A stretch of 20,798 bases of DNA from JAUZPB01 sp050262615 (GCA_050262615.1 JBLNEL010000504.1:1-20798); one strand, 5' to 3'; positions 1-9,341 are shown, numbered from the stretch's first letter. Numbers and translations are program-made. Notes: generated from the letters alone by a model not told the origin.

Positions 1-39
1 ATTGAAACAGAATTTATATTATTTTTGAGTCTCAAAATT

Positions 40-112
40 GCTGGTGTAGCTCAATTGGCAGAGCAGCTGATTTGTAATCAGCAGGTTGCGGGTTCGAGTC
101 CCATCACCAGCT
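40..112 (+). tRNA. tRNA-Thr (anticodon UGU)
   Basis: The sequence folds as a full cloverleaf. The acceptor arm GCTGGTG (40-46) pairs perfectly with CACCAGC (105-111). The D arm is GCTC/GAGC (49-52/61-64). The anticodon stem GCTGA/TCAGC (66-70/78-82) encloses loop TTTGTAA, giving anticodon TGT. The T arm has the TTCGAGT loop (93-99), and its two outer stem pairs are weak (G-T, C-A). The discriminator base is T112 and no CCA is encoded, so the CCA end must be added after transcription. Confidence 0.96.
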
Positions 113-123
113 CTGAAAAAACT

Positions 124-152
124 AAAAAAAGGCTTATTTTAAGCCTTTTTTT
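124..152 (+). terminator. Rho-independent terminator after tRNA-Thr
   Basis: GGCTTA (131-136) and TAAGCC (140-145) form a 6-bp stem with a 3-nt loop. It is preceded by an A run and followed by a T run, so it could act in both directions. It lies 12 nt past the tRNA. Confidence 0.85.
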
Positions 153-159
153 ATTTTAA

Positions 160-490
160 AGTGGAACTAGTATGAGAACTGCAGAAAACATTTCTTCAGG
201 AAAAAATGTATTTCGTCTTCATATTTAGAGAAATTATTGTATCTCATTTCCCGATTGGATTAAAGGCTCGAAATATTCATCAGCCCCGCTATATTACTCT
301 TCTAGCCCAGAGCACATAGCTCCATAAATAAAAATATCTTCGGCACGAATCGACCTGAAATCAGGTTTTACATTCTTTACAGATGATTTTCTCTCATCCC
401 AATCAATAGCTAATGCCAATGTGGTGTTCTTTCTTGTGCATAGAAACGTTTTATTCCTTCCATCCAAATTCCAAATACTATAATTATCAA
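160..490. other. Gene-poor stretch between tRNA and kinase gene
   Basis: About 330 bp without a confident gene. It holds an 18-codon ATG frame at 172-228 (unsupported) and a 14-bp palindrome ACCTGA-AA-TCAGGT at 353-366. It also holds part of a minus-strand frame open from 602 down to a TAA at 294-296 that has no ATG near its 5' end. That frame ends in residues IRAEDIFIYGAMCSGLEE and reads like the tail of a protein, but I cannot assign it. It may be a remnant of a lost gene or a dispersed extragenic sequence. Confidence 0.4.
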
Positions 491-3400
491 ATGGAGGAAA
501 TTCCAGGAAATTATTATATTGCGCAAAATCAAAGGTCTGTCTTGAAAGCTCAACCCGGTAGTTATCTGATTTTGGCTTTATGGATCTTTTTGCCTTTTCT
601 CTTTAGTGCAGAAGGCTCCTCCTTTTCCCGGACGCCCCATTCACGGGAATCCATTATTGACCCGGGCAATAAATCTCCCGGATGGCATCTTGTAACTTCA
701 CCAATTAAAAACTCCCTGAATTACATCTATATGTTTTCCCCAAATAAAGGATTTATCTCGGGAAAATTCCTGCTTGAATATAATGGGAAGAACTGGAAAT
801 TGTCTGAAAACCAACCTCCTTTTTATATAGACCATCTGTTTATTGACAATAAAAGTAAGTTGTGGGCTACAAATAATACAGTGACTTTTGAAGCTGCTGC
901 AATGAGATTCAATGGAAAAAGCTGGCAGAAGATTTATCACCCTTTGGTAAATCAGATAACAAGCCTTTGCTTTCTCGAAAATGGTGATGCCTGGATAGGC
1001 GGTGACAGAGAGATTGTCTATTATAGTAAAAGTAAATCCGAACATCTGAATTTCCCGCCTAACCTGAGTTTTATACGAACCATTTATGGACCGGATAGAA
1101 ACAACCTCTGGGTAAACACAGGAGATAATAAGTTATTTTTCTTTAATCATGGCAAATGGGAAAGTGTTCTGAACGGTACAATGATAAAGTTTTTTCTATT
1201 CGATTCACCAGGCCATGGCTTTGTGCTGACAGATAAAGAAATTCTTGAATACCGGAATTCCAGATGGGAAAAACATTCGGCAGACTCTTTACTAAATCAT
1301 ATTACTAAAATTACACTTACACCAGAAAAAAATATCTGGGGAATTGGAAATAAAGGGCTCGTTATCCGTTTTGTAAATGGTTCATGGAAAAAGGAAAATG
1401 TACCTGCCAGCGAGGACCTGCAGGATATCCAGATGCTCTCAGAATCAGAAGGCTGGATTACCGGAAATAATGGTCTAATACTTCATTATACTGACACTTT
1501 TATCTCTGAAGCATATCAGAATGTAGAGTTCGGATTTGAAAGCAGACGCGTTTATAGCGTGGGAAAAGATGTTGATGATGAATACGGAGTTGCAATTGAT
1601 GATATAAATGGAGATGGACTAAAAGATATTTTTTCAGTTTGCATATATGAACCCAGCCGGCTTTATATTAATAAACCCTTAGATCCCAAAGCAGGACCAA
1701 AAAGCGGTTTTTATTTTTCTGAAGAAGCTTCTCAGCGCGGTATCAGCGGACTTACAGGAAGCATTGCAGATAAAGATATCACAGAAATTTACCTCGGCAT
1801 TGGAATGGCAGATGTTGATAACGATAAAGATCCCGATATTTATCTCTGCGATCTGGCTGACAAAAATAAGCTCCTGATTAATGACGGAAATGGTTATTTC
1901 AGAAATGTTTCAAACCAGAGAAACAGAGCTGTCGAAACTACCGACAGAACCAATGCTGCAGTCTTTGCTGACGTTGATAACGACGGTGATCTGGACCTCT
2001 TCATTACAAATGAGTATGCTTCCAACAGACTATATCTTAACGGCGGCGGGGGATATTTTACTGACATTACCAAAGAAGCCGGACTTATTTCTGAGGGCGG
2101 CGGAATGGGGGCATGCTTTGGAGATATAGATAACGACGGAAAGTCTGACCTTTTTGTCTGCTGCTGGGGCAAACAAAATCTTCTTTACAGAAATATCTCT
2201 TCTTTGTCTTCCGGAGTGAAATTTGAAAATATTAGCAGTACCGCTGGTGTTGAAGGTGAACCTCATTCAAAAAGCAATGGTGCGAGCTTTTGCGATATTG
2301 ATAATGACGGCGACCCGGACCTATTTGTTACAAACAGAAAATCCTCAAACAGGCTATACCTAAACAATGGCAAAGGTATTTTTACCGACATTACCAAAAG
2401 TGCTATCGGGCTTGATTCAATGATGAGCTATGGAGCAAGCTTTGCAGATTTTAATAACGACGGATGGATGGACCTCTACATTGCAAATGTAGGCGAAAAT
2501 CAATTGTACAAAAATATCAAAGGGGAAAAATTTGTCAGGGTAACATCCGACCTGGGAGACCTGAATAAGGGCTATTATACCGGAACTGCAGCCGGAGATA
2601 TCGACAATGACGGTGATATTGATCTTTATTCTGCATGCTATACCGGGGCTAGCAGCATACTGTTTATTAACAATCTGAATAACAGTAATTTTTTAATCAT
2701 AAATGTTGAAGGTACCGTTTCGAACCGTGATGCTGCCGGGGCCAAAGTATGGCTCTATGAACATGGTCATTTAAATGATATTAATTACCTGAGAGGCTAC
2801 AGAGAAATTAATTGCGGCTGCGGATATGTTTCACACAATTCCAGGGAAATCCACTTTGGCGTAAAAGAAGATTGTCTTTATGATGCTGTTGTTTATTTCC
2901 CGGCAAGCTCAATTAAGAAACAACTGAACTCACTGAAGCCAGGACAGAGAATTAAGGTAACTGAAGAAGAAGGCTACAGCGCGCAGATGACTTTAACAAA
3001 AAAGTATTTACAGCGTTTTGCCGCAAACCCTGAAGTGCATTTGGAAATTCTGAAATTTACTATAGTGCTTTTAGCTATAGGGTTATCAATACGAAAAAGT
3101 AACAGGAAATATCAGTGGTCATACCGTATTCAGACACTTATTTATCCTGGAGTTGCTGTACTTTACGTTTTTGTGAACATTATGCTCTCTCAGCAGCAGT
3201 TTTTTATATCTGTTGTTATTCCTATATCAGTTATTTTCATGTCGCTGCTTTTATTCCACCTCGTTTATGAACGGATCGTAATGATCCGAACTTCAAAGCT
3301 TGAAAAACAGCAGACACGAGACAGGATCGCAAGGGATCTTCATGATGACCTGGCTTCAACAATAAGCACATCACTTATCTATACGGACGCTATTAAACGG

Positions 3401-3964
3401 TCACTGAATAATCCCTCAGCCATAAGACCGGATATGATAGAGAAAATAAATAAACTGCTGAACGATGCTGCAGAAGCAATAACTGATATTGTATGGACTG
3501 TCTCACCTAAATATGATAAACTAAACGATCTTGTTCTTAGGCTAAATCTTCTGATCTCTGAGGCCTGTCAGGTAAGTGATATCTGTTATGAATACTGCAG
3601 CGAGATTCCGTCAGATAAATCCATTGATATTTCTTCTGAATTTAAGCGGAATGTCTTCCTTATCTTTAAAGAAGCCCTGAATAACTCGGTCAAATTTTCC
3701 AGTGCACGACATATTTCGTTTAAGGCTTCAATAAATAAAGAAGGCCTTAAATTATCTTTATCTGATGACGGAACAGGATTCAATATAAAACTAAATGACC
3801 CATCAGCAGAAAATAATATTGAACTAAATTGTTCTGCCAGACCGCTGCATGGAAACGGTATTAACAATATGCTTCTCCGGGCAAAAGAAATCAATGCATC
3901 TCTGAAGATTGAATCATCAGAGGGAAACGGTACTAAAGTGCTGCTGATTAAAAAAATGACATAA
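491..3964 (+). CDS. Membrane sensor histidine kinase with FG-GAP and ASPIC/UnbV ectodomain
   Basis: Numbering is from the ATG at 491; the same frame is open back to an ATG at 413, and neither start has a clear Shine-Dalgarno. A hydrophobic signal or anchor lies at 25-38. Residues 60-345 are W/G-rich propeller-like repeats (GWITGNNGLILHY resembles YCF48-type blades). Seven Ca-binding FG-GAP loops of the DxDNDGxxD type start near 371, 441, 494, 545, 602, 653 and 703. An ASPIC/UnbV domain covers about 734-826. Three membrane helices (about 853-869, 883-900, 905-925) lead to a cytoplasmic kinase. The kinase has a HisKA_3 box RDLHDDLA with H951 as phospho-acceptor, an N box (EALNN, N1064/N1065), and G boxes SDDGTGF (1091-1097) and HGNG (1120-1123). 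This is the NarX/LiaS kinase class. The response regulator follows 62 bp downstream. Joining an ectodomain type normally found on secreted proteins to a kinase is unusual. The ligand is unknown; a carbohydrate or a surface protein is only a guess. Confidence 0.88.
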   Translation: MEEIPGNYYIAQNQRSVLKAQPGSYLILALWIFLPFLFSAEGSSFSRTPHSRESIIDPGNKSPGWHLVTSPIKNSLNYIYMFSPNKGFISGKFLLEYNGKNWKLSENQPPFYIDHLFIDNKSKLWATNNTVTFEAAAMRFNGKSWQKIYHPLVNQITSLCFLENGDAWIGGDREIVYYSKSKSEHLNFPPNLSFIRTIYGPDRNNLWVNTGDNKLFFFNHGKWESVLNGTMIKFFLFDSPGHGFVLTDKEILEYRNSRWEKHSADSLLNHITKITLTPEKNIWGIGNKGLVIRFVNGSWKKENVPASEDLQDIQMLSESEGWITGNNGLILHYTDTFISEAYQNVEFGFESRRVYSVGKDVDDEYGVAIDDINGDGLKDIFSVCIYEPSRLYINKPLDPKAGPKSGFYFSEEASQRGISGLTGSIADKDITEIYLGIGMADVDNDKDPDIYLCDLADKNKLLINDGNGYFRNVSNQRNRAVETTDRTNAAVFADVDNDGDLDLFITNEYASNRLYLNGGGGYFTDITKEAGLISEGGGMGACFGDIDNDGKSDLFVCCWGKQNLLYRNISSLSSGVKFENISSTAGVEGEPHSKSNGASFCDIDNDGDPDLFVTNRKSSNRLYLNNGKGIFTDITKSAIGLDSMMSYGASFADFNNDGWMDLYIANVGENQLYKNIKGEKFVRVTSDLGDLNKGYYTGTAAGDIDNDGDIDLYSACYTGASSILFINNLNNSNFLIINVEGTVSNRDAAGAKVWLYEHGHLNDINYLRGYREINCGCGYVSHNSREIHFGVKEDCLYDAVVYFPASSIKKQLNSLKPGQRIKVTEEEGYSAQMTLTKKYLQRFAANPEVHLEILKFTIVLLAIGLSIRKSNRKYQWSYRIQTLIYPGVAVLYVFVNIMLSQQQFFISVVIPISVIFMSLLLFHLVYERIVMIRTSKLEKQQTRDRIARDLHDDLASTISTSLIYTDAIKRSLNNPSAIRPDMIEKINKLLNDAAEAITDIVWTVSPKYDKLNDLVLRLNLLISEACQVSDICYEYCSEIPSDKSIDISSEFKRNVFLIFKEALNNSVKFSSARHISFKASINKEGLKLSLSDDGTGFNIKLNDPSAENNIELNCSARPLHGNGINNMLLRAKEINASLKIESSEGNGTKVLLIKKMT

Positions 3965-4026
3965 ACGCACTATTGCTTAATATAAATAAACATGCAAAAT
4001 TGAGTTATTAATTAACAGGTATTGCA

Positions 4027-4656
4027 ATGGCTTTAAGGGTAGCGATAATAGAAGATCATAAAGGATTCCGGGAAGGAATAGCTTTTATTCTTCAGTCAAC
4101 TGAGGGCTTTATTTGCCTTGGAGAATTTGGAAATGCTGAGGAAGCTCTTAATCTGATGCCTGAAGCAGACGCTCTTCTGCTCGATATTAATTTACCTGGT
4201 ATATCAGGTACCGATGCAATACCATTATTAAAGAAAAAGTATCCTAAAATCAAAATCATTATGCTGACCATCTTTGAGGATGACCAGAAGATCCTTCACT
4301 CAATATTAAATGGAGCTGACGGATATCTGCTCAAGAAAACCCCTCCGCTAAAAATTCTGCAGGCTATAGAAGATGTAATTGCAGGAGGAGCACCGCTTAC
4401 GCCCATTGTTGCAAAACAGACACTTGAACTCTTCAGAAAATATGCCCCTGCCGGGAACACATCTTCTGACCTTACAAACCGTGAAACTGAAATACTTAAG
4501 ATGATTGTAAATGGTATGTCCAACGAACAAATTTCCAATGAGTTGTTTATCAGTATACAGACAATCAGAAATCATATCCGCCATATATACGAAAAACTGC
4601 AGGTCCACTCAAAATCGCAGGCTGTTGTAAAAGCAATAAAGCTTGGAATCATTTAA
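4027..4656 (+). CDS. NarL/LuxR-family response regulator
   Basis: 209 residues, the normal length of this family. The receiver domain (about 1-120) has the acidic pair E9/D10, phospho-acceptor D53 in LLLDINLPG, switch residue T81 and conserved K103 in GYLLKK. A LuxR-type helix-turn-helix covers about 149-209 (LTNRETEILKMI, then IQTIRNHIRHIYEKL). It follows the histidine kinase by 62 bp on the same strand, and the HisKA_3 class of that kinase is the standard partner of NarL-type regulators. It is therefore very probably the cognate DNA-binding output. Target genes cannot be read from the sequence; the large T9SS protein next door is a candidate by proximity only. Confidence 0.93.
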   Translation: MALRVAIIEDHKGFREGIAFILQSTEGFICLGEFGNAEEALNLMPEADALLLDINLPGISGTDAIPLLKKKYPKIKIIMLTIFEDDQKILHSILNGADGYLLKKTPPLKILQAIEDVIAGGAPLTPIVAKQTLELFRKYAPAGNTSSDLTNRETEILKMIVNGMSNEQISNELFISIQTIRNHIRHIYEKLQVHSKSQAVVKAIKLGII

Positions 4657-4734
4657 GCTTTACTCCTACTCTCTCACTCTACGGTTTTTAGCAGCATAAA
4701 TGTCTGATCGCTGGCAGATGCTTATTAAATGAAC

Positions 4735-4774
4735 AGCCTTTGGATCTAACACCCTGATACATGATCCTCAGGCT
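4735..4774. repeat. Imperfect inverted repeat between convergent genes
   Basis: AGCCTTTGGATC (4735-4746) and GATCCTCAGGCT (4763-4774) pair at 10 of 12 positions around a 16-nt loop. It sits in the 189-bp gap between the convergent response regulator and T9SS-protein genes, where a terminator is expected. It has no T tract, so a terminator role is uncertain. Confidence 0.35.
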
Positions 4775-4845
4775 ATTCATACCTTGATCTAATGAAACTT
4801 ACTTTCAATTTAACTTCATATGTGAAATTGCGACAAAAGACTTTT

Positions 4846-7800
4846 TCATTTTAAGAAAATCATCTTTCTGGCTTCAGATTTTTCCCCCTGGCTAAGCCTG
4901 TAAATATATACTCCGCTTGCAAACCCAGAGGCATTAAAATCAGCCTCATACACCCCTGCCTTAAGTTCCTGATCCACCAGGGTTCTAATCTCCTGTCCAA
5001 GCATATTGTATATTTTAAGAATTACCCTTCCAAAATCAGCTACCGTATAATGAATTTTTGTCATGGGATTAAATGGATTGGGATAATTCTGGAACAATTC
5101 AAATCTGGAAGGGACCTTTTCACCTTCTTCAATACCGGTTGTTATCTCCAGAATTTTTGAGGGATTCTGCTCAAGATTGCCCACATTGTCTTTTGACAGG
5201 ACATAGAACCTGTATTTAATTCCAGGGACAACCTTTATTCTTGCCTTTCCGCTGTCGCTTTGAGCTGCAATTGTAAATGGACCGCTTTCGGTTGCCATAA
5301 ATACCTGAGCACCTTTAATGCCTGCCCCATTCTTGTCATCGGCTGACCATGTCAGTTCTACTTCATCTTTCCCGGAAACCCTCTTAACTAAAAGAGGAGT
5401 TGTTACTGGAGCTTCTAGATCAAGCGTATTTACTGCAGCGTTTGTTGCAAGAGGCTTGTTAAGATCAAAAGTAATTACCGCCGAATTTTTCAGAACAGTT
5501 CCTGTCGGGAGATTACTCTTCGGCATGACGGTAAACTGAACCCATCCTTCCCCTTCAGGAGGCTTTACGTTTGGCGGCAGCTCTATATTTACAAACTCCC
5601 ATGACAATATATTACCGCTCAGCTTTGAGGTCCCCATTGTATGACTCATTTTCCCGAACCTGACGCTTGCTAAATCAAATACATTCTGGTCGAGTGTATC
5701 AATTATAACAATTTTCCAGGCCGGAGCAGCAGCTTCCTTTTTATTTTCAAAATAAATTGTGTAAGTCATTGGTGCGGCAGTTGCCATAAAGCCTTTTGCA
5801 CCATAACCTGCAGGACCTTCCTTTGCATTGGGATCCCACGAGGTTACCTTCTCGAGCTCTTTTTCGCTTTTATCGAAATTACCATTTACGTAATCCTTCA
5901 TCCCTTTTATAGTATTGCCCAAACAGTCAAAAGCGTCTTTGGCAAGCGATACAGGCCATATTACTGCTTTGCCTGTCTTCTCAACTATTTCTTCTACACC
6001 TTTTTTTGCTATTCCTTTTAAACCATTCTCAACTGTGACAGCTTTTTTCATGCTGTTCGAAAGCGCCTGAACACTTGCGTCTGTAAGCGTCTTGTCATGC
6101 CTTACAGGCCTCCACACTTCATAGCATCCTTCAACTATTGTATTTGAAACGAATTCTTCAAGAACTGCCCCTCCTATCCAGAGTGCAACTACTGTAAATG
6201 TAATCGGCTCTAATACTTTGGGAAGATTCTGATTTAGTTCAGATGTCAGAATAATATCAAAGGTCCTTACTTCTTTAGGCCCTAGTCCCTGTACCAAAAG
6301 GATCACTTCATCTTTATTCTCTGGATATGTAAGTGAGTCTATGGGTATTTCAACACTTGCTCCGTTATCAAGCCTTCTGCTTATTACAGATTGAATATGG
6401 ACTCCCCTGTTGGTGTTCATTCTAAGGAAAAATTTGTCGGTATTAAAGTTAGTGTTGTTCCAGTAACTTACTGTATATCTGTTCGGCGGTCCGACTCTTA
6501 TCTGTTTCCTTCCGCCGATTGCAGTCTGGACTGAATAGCCTGTGATAATATCTCCTGAGCTTAATACTATATCTCCCGCACCCGAGGTGACTGGATAATT
6601 ATCATTTCCAACAGTGAATATATTCTTTTCGGTGTCGCGGCTGGAGTTTACAGGAGTGGATATTTTCTTCCACGTCTTACCGCTGTCATTTGAGATATAA
6701 GCCTCAAGATTGCTTTCTTTATTATTGTTAAGAAGATCATCATCATAGTAGAGTTTAAGTGAATAGCCGCCTATGGTTTTTGCCGATTCTATCTTCCAAT
6801 AGCGCTGAACAGCCGAGGCCATTTTCGGATGAAAACTTCTGCTGTAGCATGAAAAGATAATCGTATCTGAATTTTTTTTGTCGACTATATTTACTTCAGC
6901 CTTCTGGGCTGCATCTACAGGCAGAAGACCATTCCTGGTAATAGAATGTAATGATGAAAAGATCCCTTCATTTTTTATGCTGCCGTAATTGTACATGCCT
7001 CCATAATTCTGAAACGTGGCGCCTTGAGGAACTGTAAGCCCTGCACCACCTTCAAGATAAAGAAGGTTTTTAGTCTTTAACAGCCCCGCAGACTGGAATG
7101 AACCTGAGGCAGGAGTGCCGTTTTTGTTCAGCCTTATTTCACCGTCAAAAATTCCTGTCAGATTTCTGTCTGCTCCCTTTGTATTGAAAATTCCCATGCA
7201 GGTCCATTTGCCGTAATTATATACGCTGCCGCTGACATTAAGATGCAGACTGTTTCCGAGCGGATTATCTCTTATCACTCCATTATTTACTAGTGTGCCG
7301 TTTACAGAAGGCGTTATCCAGCCTAGGCCGCCTCCGTTCTGAAGCGTGTCGGCAACTGTAAGATCACCTTCAAATGTGACATTTCCGTTTATCATCGTAG
7401 CTGCACCGCGTATTGTAACAGAACCTTTGTAAGTAATATCTCCCATGACAGATTGTTCTGTCGCATTAATAATTGCAGCGTTGATTACTGTTCCGCGCGT
7501 AATATACCCAGAGCCTGCCATATTAAGCGTGTTGCCTGCCATATCAAGAGTCCCCCAGTAGCCTCCGCCTCCTTTCAGAGTGCCTTCAAGTTCAAATCTT
7601 TTTGTAAATGTAAGCTCGCTTGCTGCAACTATTCGGTTTGTATCGCACCAGCCCGAGGCATCTCTCTTCAAGATAACAGTTTCAAATTTTTTGCCCTGCG
7701 ACTGTGAGAGGTATTGCACTTTCTTCCCGGGTAGAAAAGTATTTGTGTTTATCCATTTCCCGTTGTTTACAACATCTCCCTGCAGCTCCAGCCATAGCTC

Positions 7801-9216
7801 ATTGCCCTTGGGATTATTCCTTATTACACCATTATTAATGAACTTACCCTTAATGACTGGAGTCAGCCAACCGTAACCTCCGCCGTTCTGTAGTGTATCG
7901 GCTACTGTAACATCGCCCTCAAATATTGCACTTGAGTTAATGACCGAAGCCGTACCATGGATTGTAACTGGTCCTTTATATGTGATGCTGCCAATTACAG
8001 CGCCAGGCGAAACATTTATATTCGTTGCGTTGGCAATTGTACCATAGTTGATATTTGCCTCACCAGTCATATTAAGTGTATTGCCTGCCATATCTAATGT
8101 TCCCCAGTAGCCGCTCAGATCAGGAAGTGTGCCCGAGAGTTCAAAAACCTTTGCAAAGGTAAGTGCGCTTGAGGCCGCAAGCTTATTTGTATCGCACCAT
8201 CCCTGTGCATTCCGCTTATAAAAATCACACTCGAATGTTTTGCCCTGCGACTGAGAAATATATTGTATTTTCTTCCCCGGTAGAAAAGTTTTTGTATTTA
8301 TCCATTTCCCGTTGTTTACAACATCTCCCTGCAGTTCCAGCCATAGCTCATTGCCTTTGGGATTATTCCTTATTACGCCGTTATTAGTGAACTTACCCTT
8401 GAAAACTGGTGTAATCCAGCCATAACTCCCTGTGTTCTGTAGAGTGTCTGCTACTGTAACATCTCCTTCAAAGATCACCTCTGAATTCAGAATTGATGCT
8501 GATCCATGCAGTATTACAGCTCCTGTATAAGTAACATTTCGTAAAACAGCCTGTTCATAGACATATACATTAGCCGCATTTTTTATAGTTCCATAACAAA
8601 TTGCAGCGCTGCCCGTCATTGTAAGGCTGTTGCCTGACATATCGAGAGCCCCCCAATACCCCCTGCCATCCGGAAGCGTACCTGAGAGTTCAAAGGTTTT
8701 TGTGAATGTAAGCGGAGTTAAGGCAATAATCAAATTCGTATCGCACCAGCCCGAACTGTTCCTTTTATAAAATTCGCTCTCGAAAGATTTGCCTGATGCC
8801 TGAGAGAGATATTGTTTATTATTCCCCGGCAGATATATTACTGAAAGCGTCCAGGTTCCATTGTTTGTAATATTGCCTAGGACTTCGAGGCAAAGAGAAT
8901 TTCCGGAGGGATTGTTTCTTATAGTTCCATTATTAATAATATTTCCTTTTACCTGCGGAATAACCCAGCCATAACCTCCGCCGTTCTGTAATATTTTACC
9001 AGAATTAATTGTCAGGTCTTTGCATTTGGATGTAAAGGTAGTTATTGAAACTGTACCGTCAATAATTACATTATTACTTTCATTGGGAACTACTCCGCCG
9101 ATCCATGTAGCGGCATCCTCCCAGTTTCCTCCAGTGGACTTGGAAGTGATTGTCTGCGGATAATGCACTGAAGTAAATAAAATGACACTAATAAAAGTCT
9201 TTAAAAAAGTATTCAT
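4846..9216 (-). CDS. Large T9SS-secreted repeat protein with C-terminal sorting domain
   Basis: 1456 residues. A signal peptide (about 1-20) leads to a domain with the GNWEDAATWIGGVVP pattern seen at the start of many Ignavibacteria surface proteins. Three full copies of a 183-residue unit follow at 76-258, 259-441 and 442-624, and a fourth partial copy starts at 625. Each unit has an LQNxGxxGW opening, an N-G-G-rich beta-helix-like texture and a conserved WCDTN. A helical stretch lies at about 1003-1125. A domain opening with DPNAKEGP at 1128 has the Y-I-FEN...DTLD pattern of DUF11/DUF7619-like conserved repeats. A fibronectin-III-like domain spans about 1270-1362. The type A T9SS sorting domain covers about 1372-1456 (FELFQNYPNPFNP, GVYIYRL, RKMIFLK). 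It is expected to be exported across the outer membrane and surface-attached or released. No catalytic motif is visible; an adhesin or structural role is inference. Confidence 0.92.
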   Translation of the reverse strand: MNTFLKTFISVILFTSVHYPQTITSKSTGGNWEDAATWIGGVVPNESNNVIIDGTVSITTFTSKCKDLTINSGKILQNGGGYGWVIPQVKGNIINNGTIRNNPSGNSLCLEVLGNITNNGTWTLSVIYLPGNNKQYLSQASGKSFESEFYKRNSSGWCDTNLIIALTPLTFTKTFELSGTLPDGRGYWGALDMSGNSLTMTGSAAICYGTIKNAANVYVYEQAVLRNVTYTGAVILHGSASILNSEVIFEGDVTVADTLQNTGSYGWITPVFKGKFTNNGVIRNNPKGNELWLELQGDVVNNGKWINTKTFLPGKKIQYISQSQGKTFECDFYKRNAQGWCDTNKLAASSALTFAKVFELSGTLPDLSGYWGTLDMAGNTLNMTGEANINYGTIANATNINVSPGAVIGSITYKGPVTIHGTASVINSSAIFEGDVTVADTLQNGGGYGWLTPVIKGKFINNGVIRNNPKGNELWLELQGDVVNNGKWINTNTFLPGKKVQYLSQSQGKKFETVILKRDASGWCDTNRIVAASELTFTKRFELEGTLKGGGGYWGTLDMAGNTLNMAGSGYITRGTVINAAIINATEQSVMGDITYKGSVTIRGAATMINGNVTFEGDLTVADTLQNGGGLGWITPSVNGTLVNNGVIRDNPLGNSLHLNVSGSVYNYGKWTCMGIFNTKGADRNLTGIFDGEIRLNKNGTPASGSFQSAGLLKTKNLLYLEGGAGLTVPQGATFQNYGGMYNYGSIKNEGIFSSLHSITRNGLLPVDAAQKAEVNIVDKKNSDTIIFSCYSRSFHPKMASAVQRYWKIESAKTIGGYSLKLYYDDDLLNNNKESNLEAYISNDSGKTWKKISTPVNSSRDTEKNIFTVGNDNYPVTSGAGDIVLSSGDIITGYSVQTAIGGRKQIRVGPPNRYTVSYWNNTNFNTDKFFLRMNTNRGVHIQSVISRRLDNGASVEIPIDSLTYPENKDEVILLVQGLGPKEVRTFDIILTSELNQNLPKVLEPITFTVVALWIGGAVLEEFVSNTIVEGCYEVWRPVRHDKTLTDASVQALSNSMKKAVTVENGLKGIAKKGVEEIVEKTGKAVIWPVSLAKDAFDCLGNTIKGMKDYVNGNFDKSEKELEKVTSWDPNAKEGPAGYGAKGFMATAAPMTYTIYFENKKEAAAPAWKIVIIDTLDQNVFDLASVRFGKMSHTMGTSKLSGNILSWEFVNIELPPNVKPPEGEGWVQFTVMPKSNLPTGTVLKNSAVITFDLNKPLATNAAVNTLDLEAPVTTPLLVKRVSGKDEVELTWSADDKNGAGIKGAQVFMATESGPFTIAAQSDSGKARIKVVPGIKYRFYVLSKDNVGNLEQNPSKILEITTGIEEGEKVPSRFELFQNYPNPFNPMTKIHYTVADFGRVILKIYNMLGQEIRTLVDQELKAGVYEADFNASGFASGVYIYRLSQGEKSEARKMIFLK
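7180..8991 (-). repeat. Tandem 549-bp intragenic repeats (3 full copies plus 1 partial)
   Basis: Equivalent points recur at exactly 549-bp spacing (for example 7241, 7790, 8339 and 8888). Full units are 8991-8443, 8442-7894 and 7893-7345 in gene order, with a partial copy from 7344. The second and third units are nearly identical over the LWLELQGDVVNNGKWIN segment; the first and last have diverged further. The period equals 183 codons, so the frame is preserved. Confidence 0.9.
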
Positions 9217-9341
9217 GACGCTGCGCCCCCGTTTTCTGGGAAAGATTAACCTTTAATGAGTAGAAATTCATTAAATCTTTTTAAGGATTCAATGACGCAG
9301 TTATGTCATTTTTATTATTAAACCGGCTCACAAACTCAACT

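Noticed and set aside
172..228. 18-codon ATG frame downstream of the tRNA terminator
   Set aside because: Too short, with no ribosome-binding site and no recognisable motif.
353..366. 14-bp palindrome ACCTGA-AA-TCAGGT
   Set aside because: The 2-nt loop cannot form a stable RNA hairpin, and it lies inside a possible decayed coding frame; an operator role cannot be supported.
7453..7876. Two overlapping + strand frames within the T9SS repeat region
   Set aside because: They are antisense shadows of the 183-residue repeat; similar frames recur in the neighbouring copy at 8163-8387 because the repeat itself recurs.
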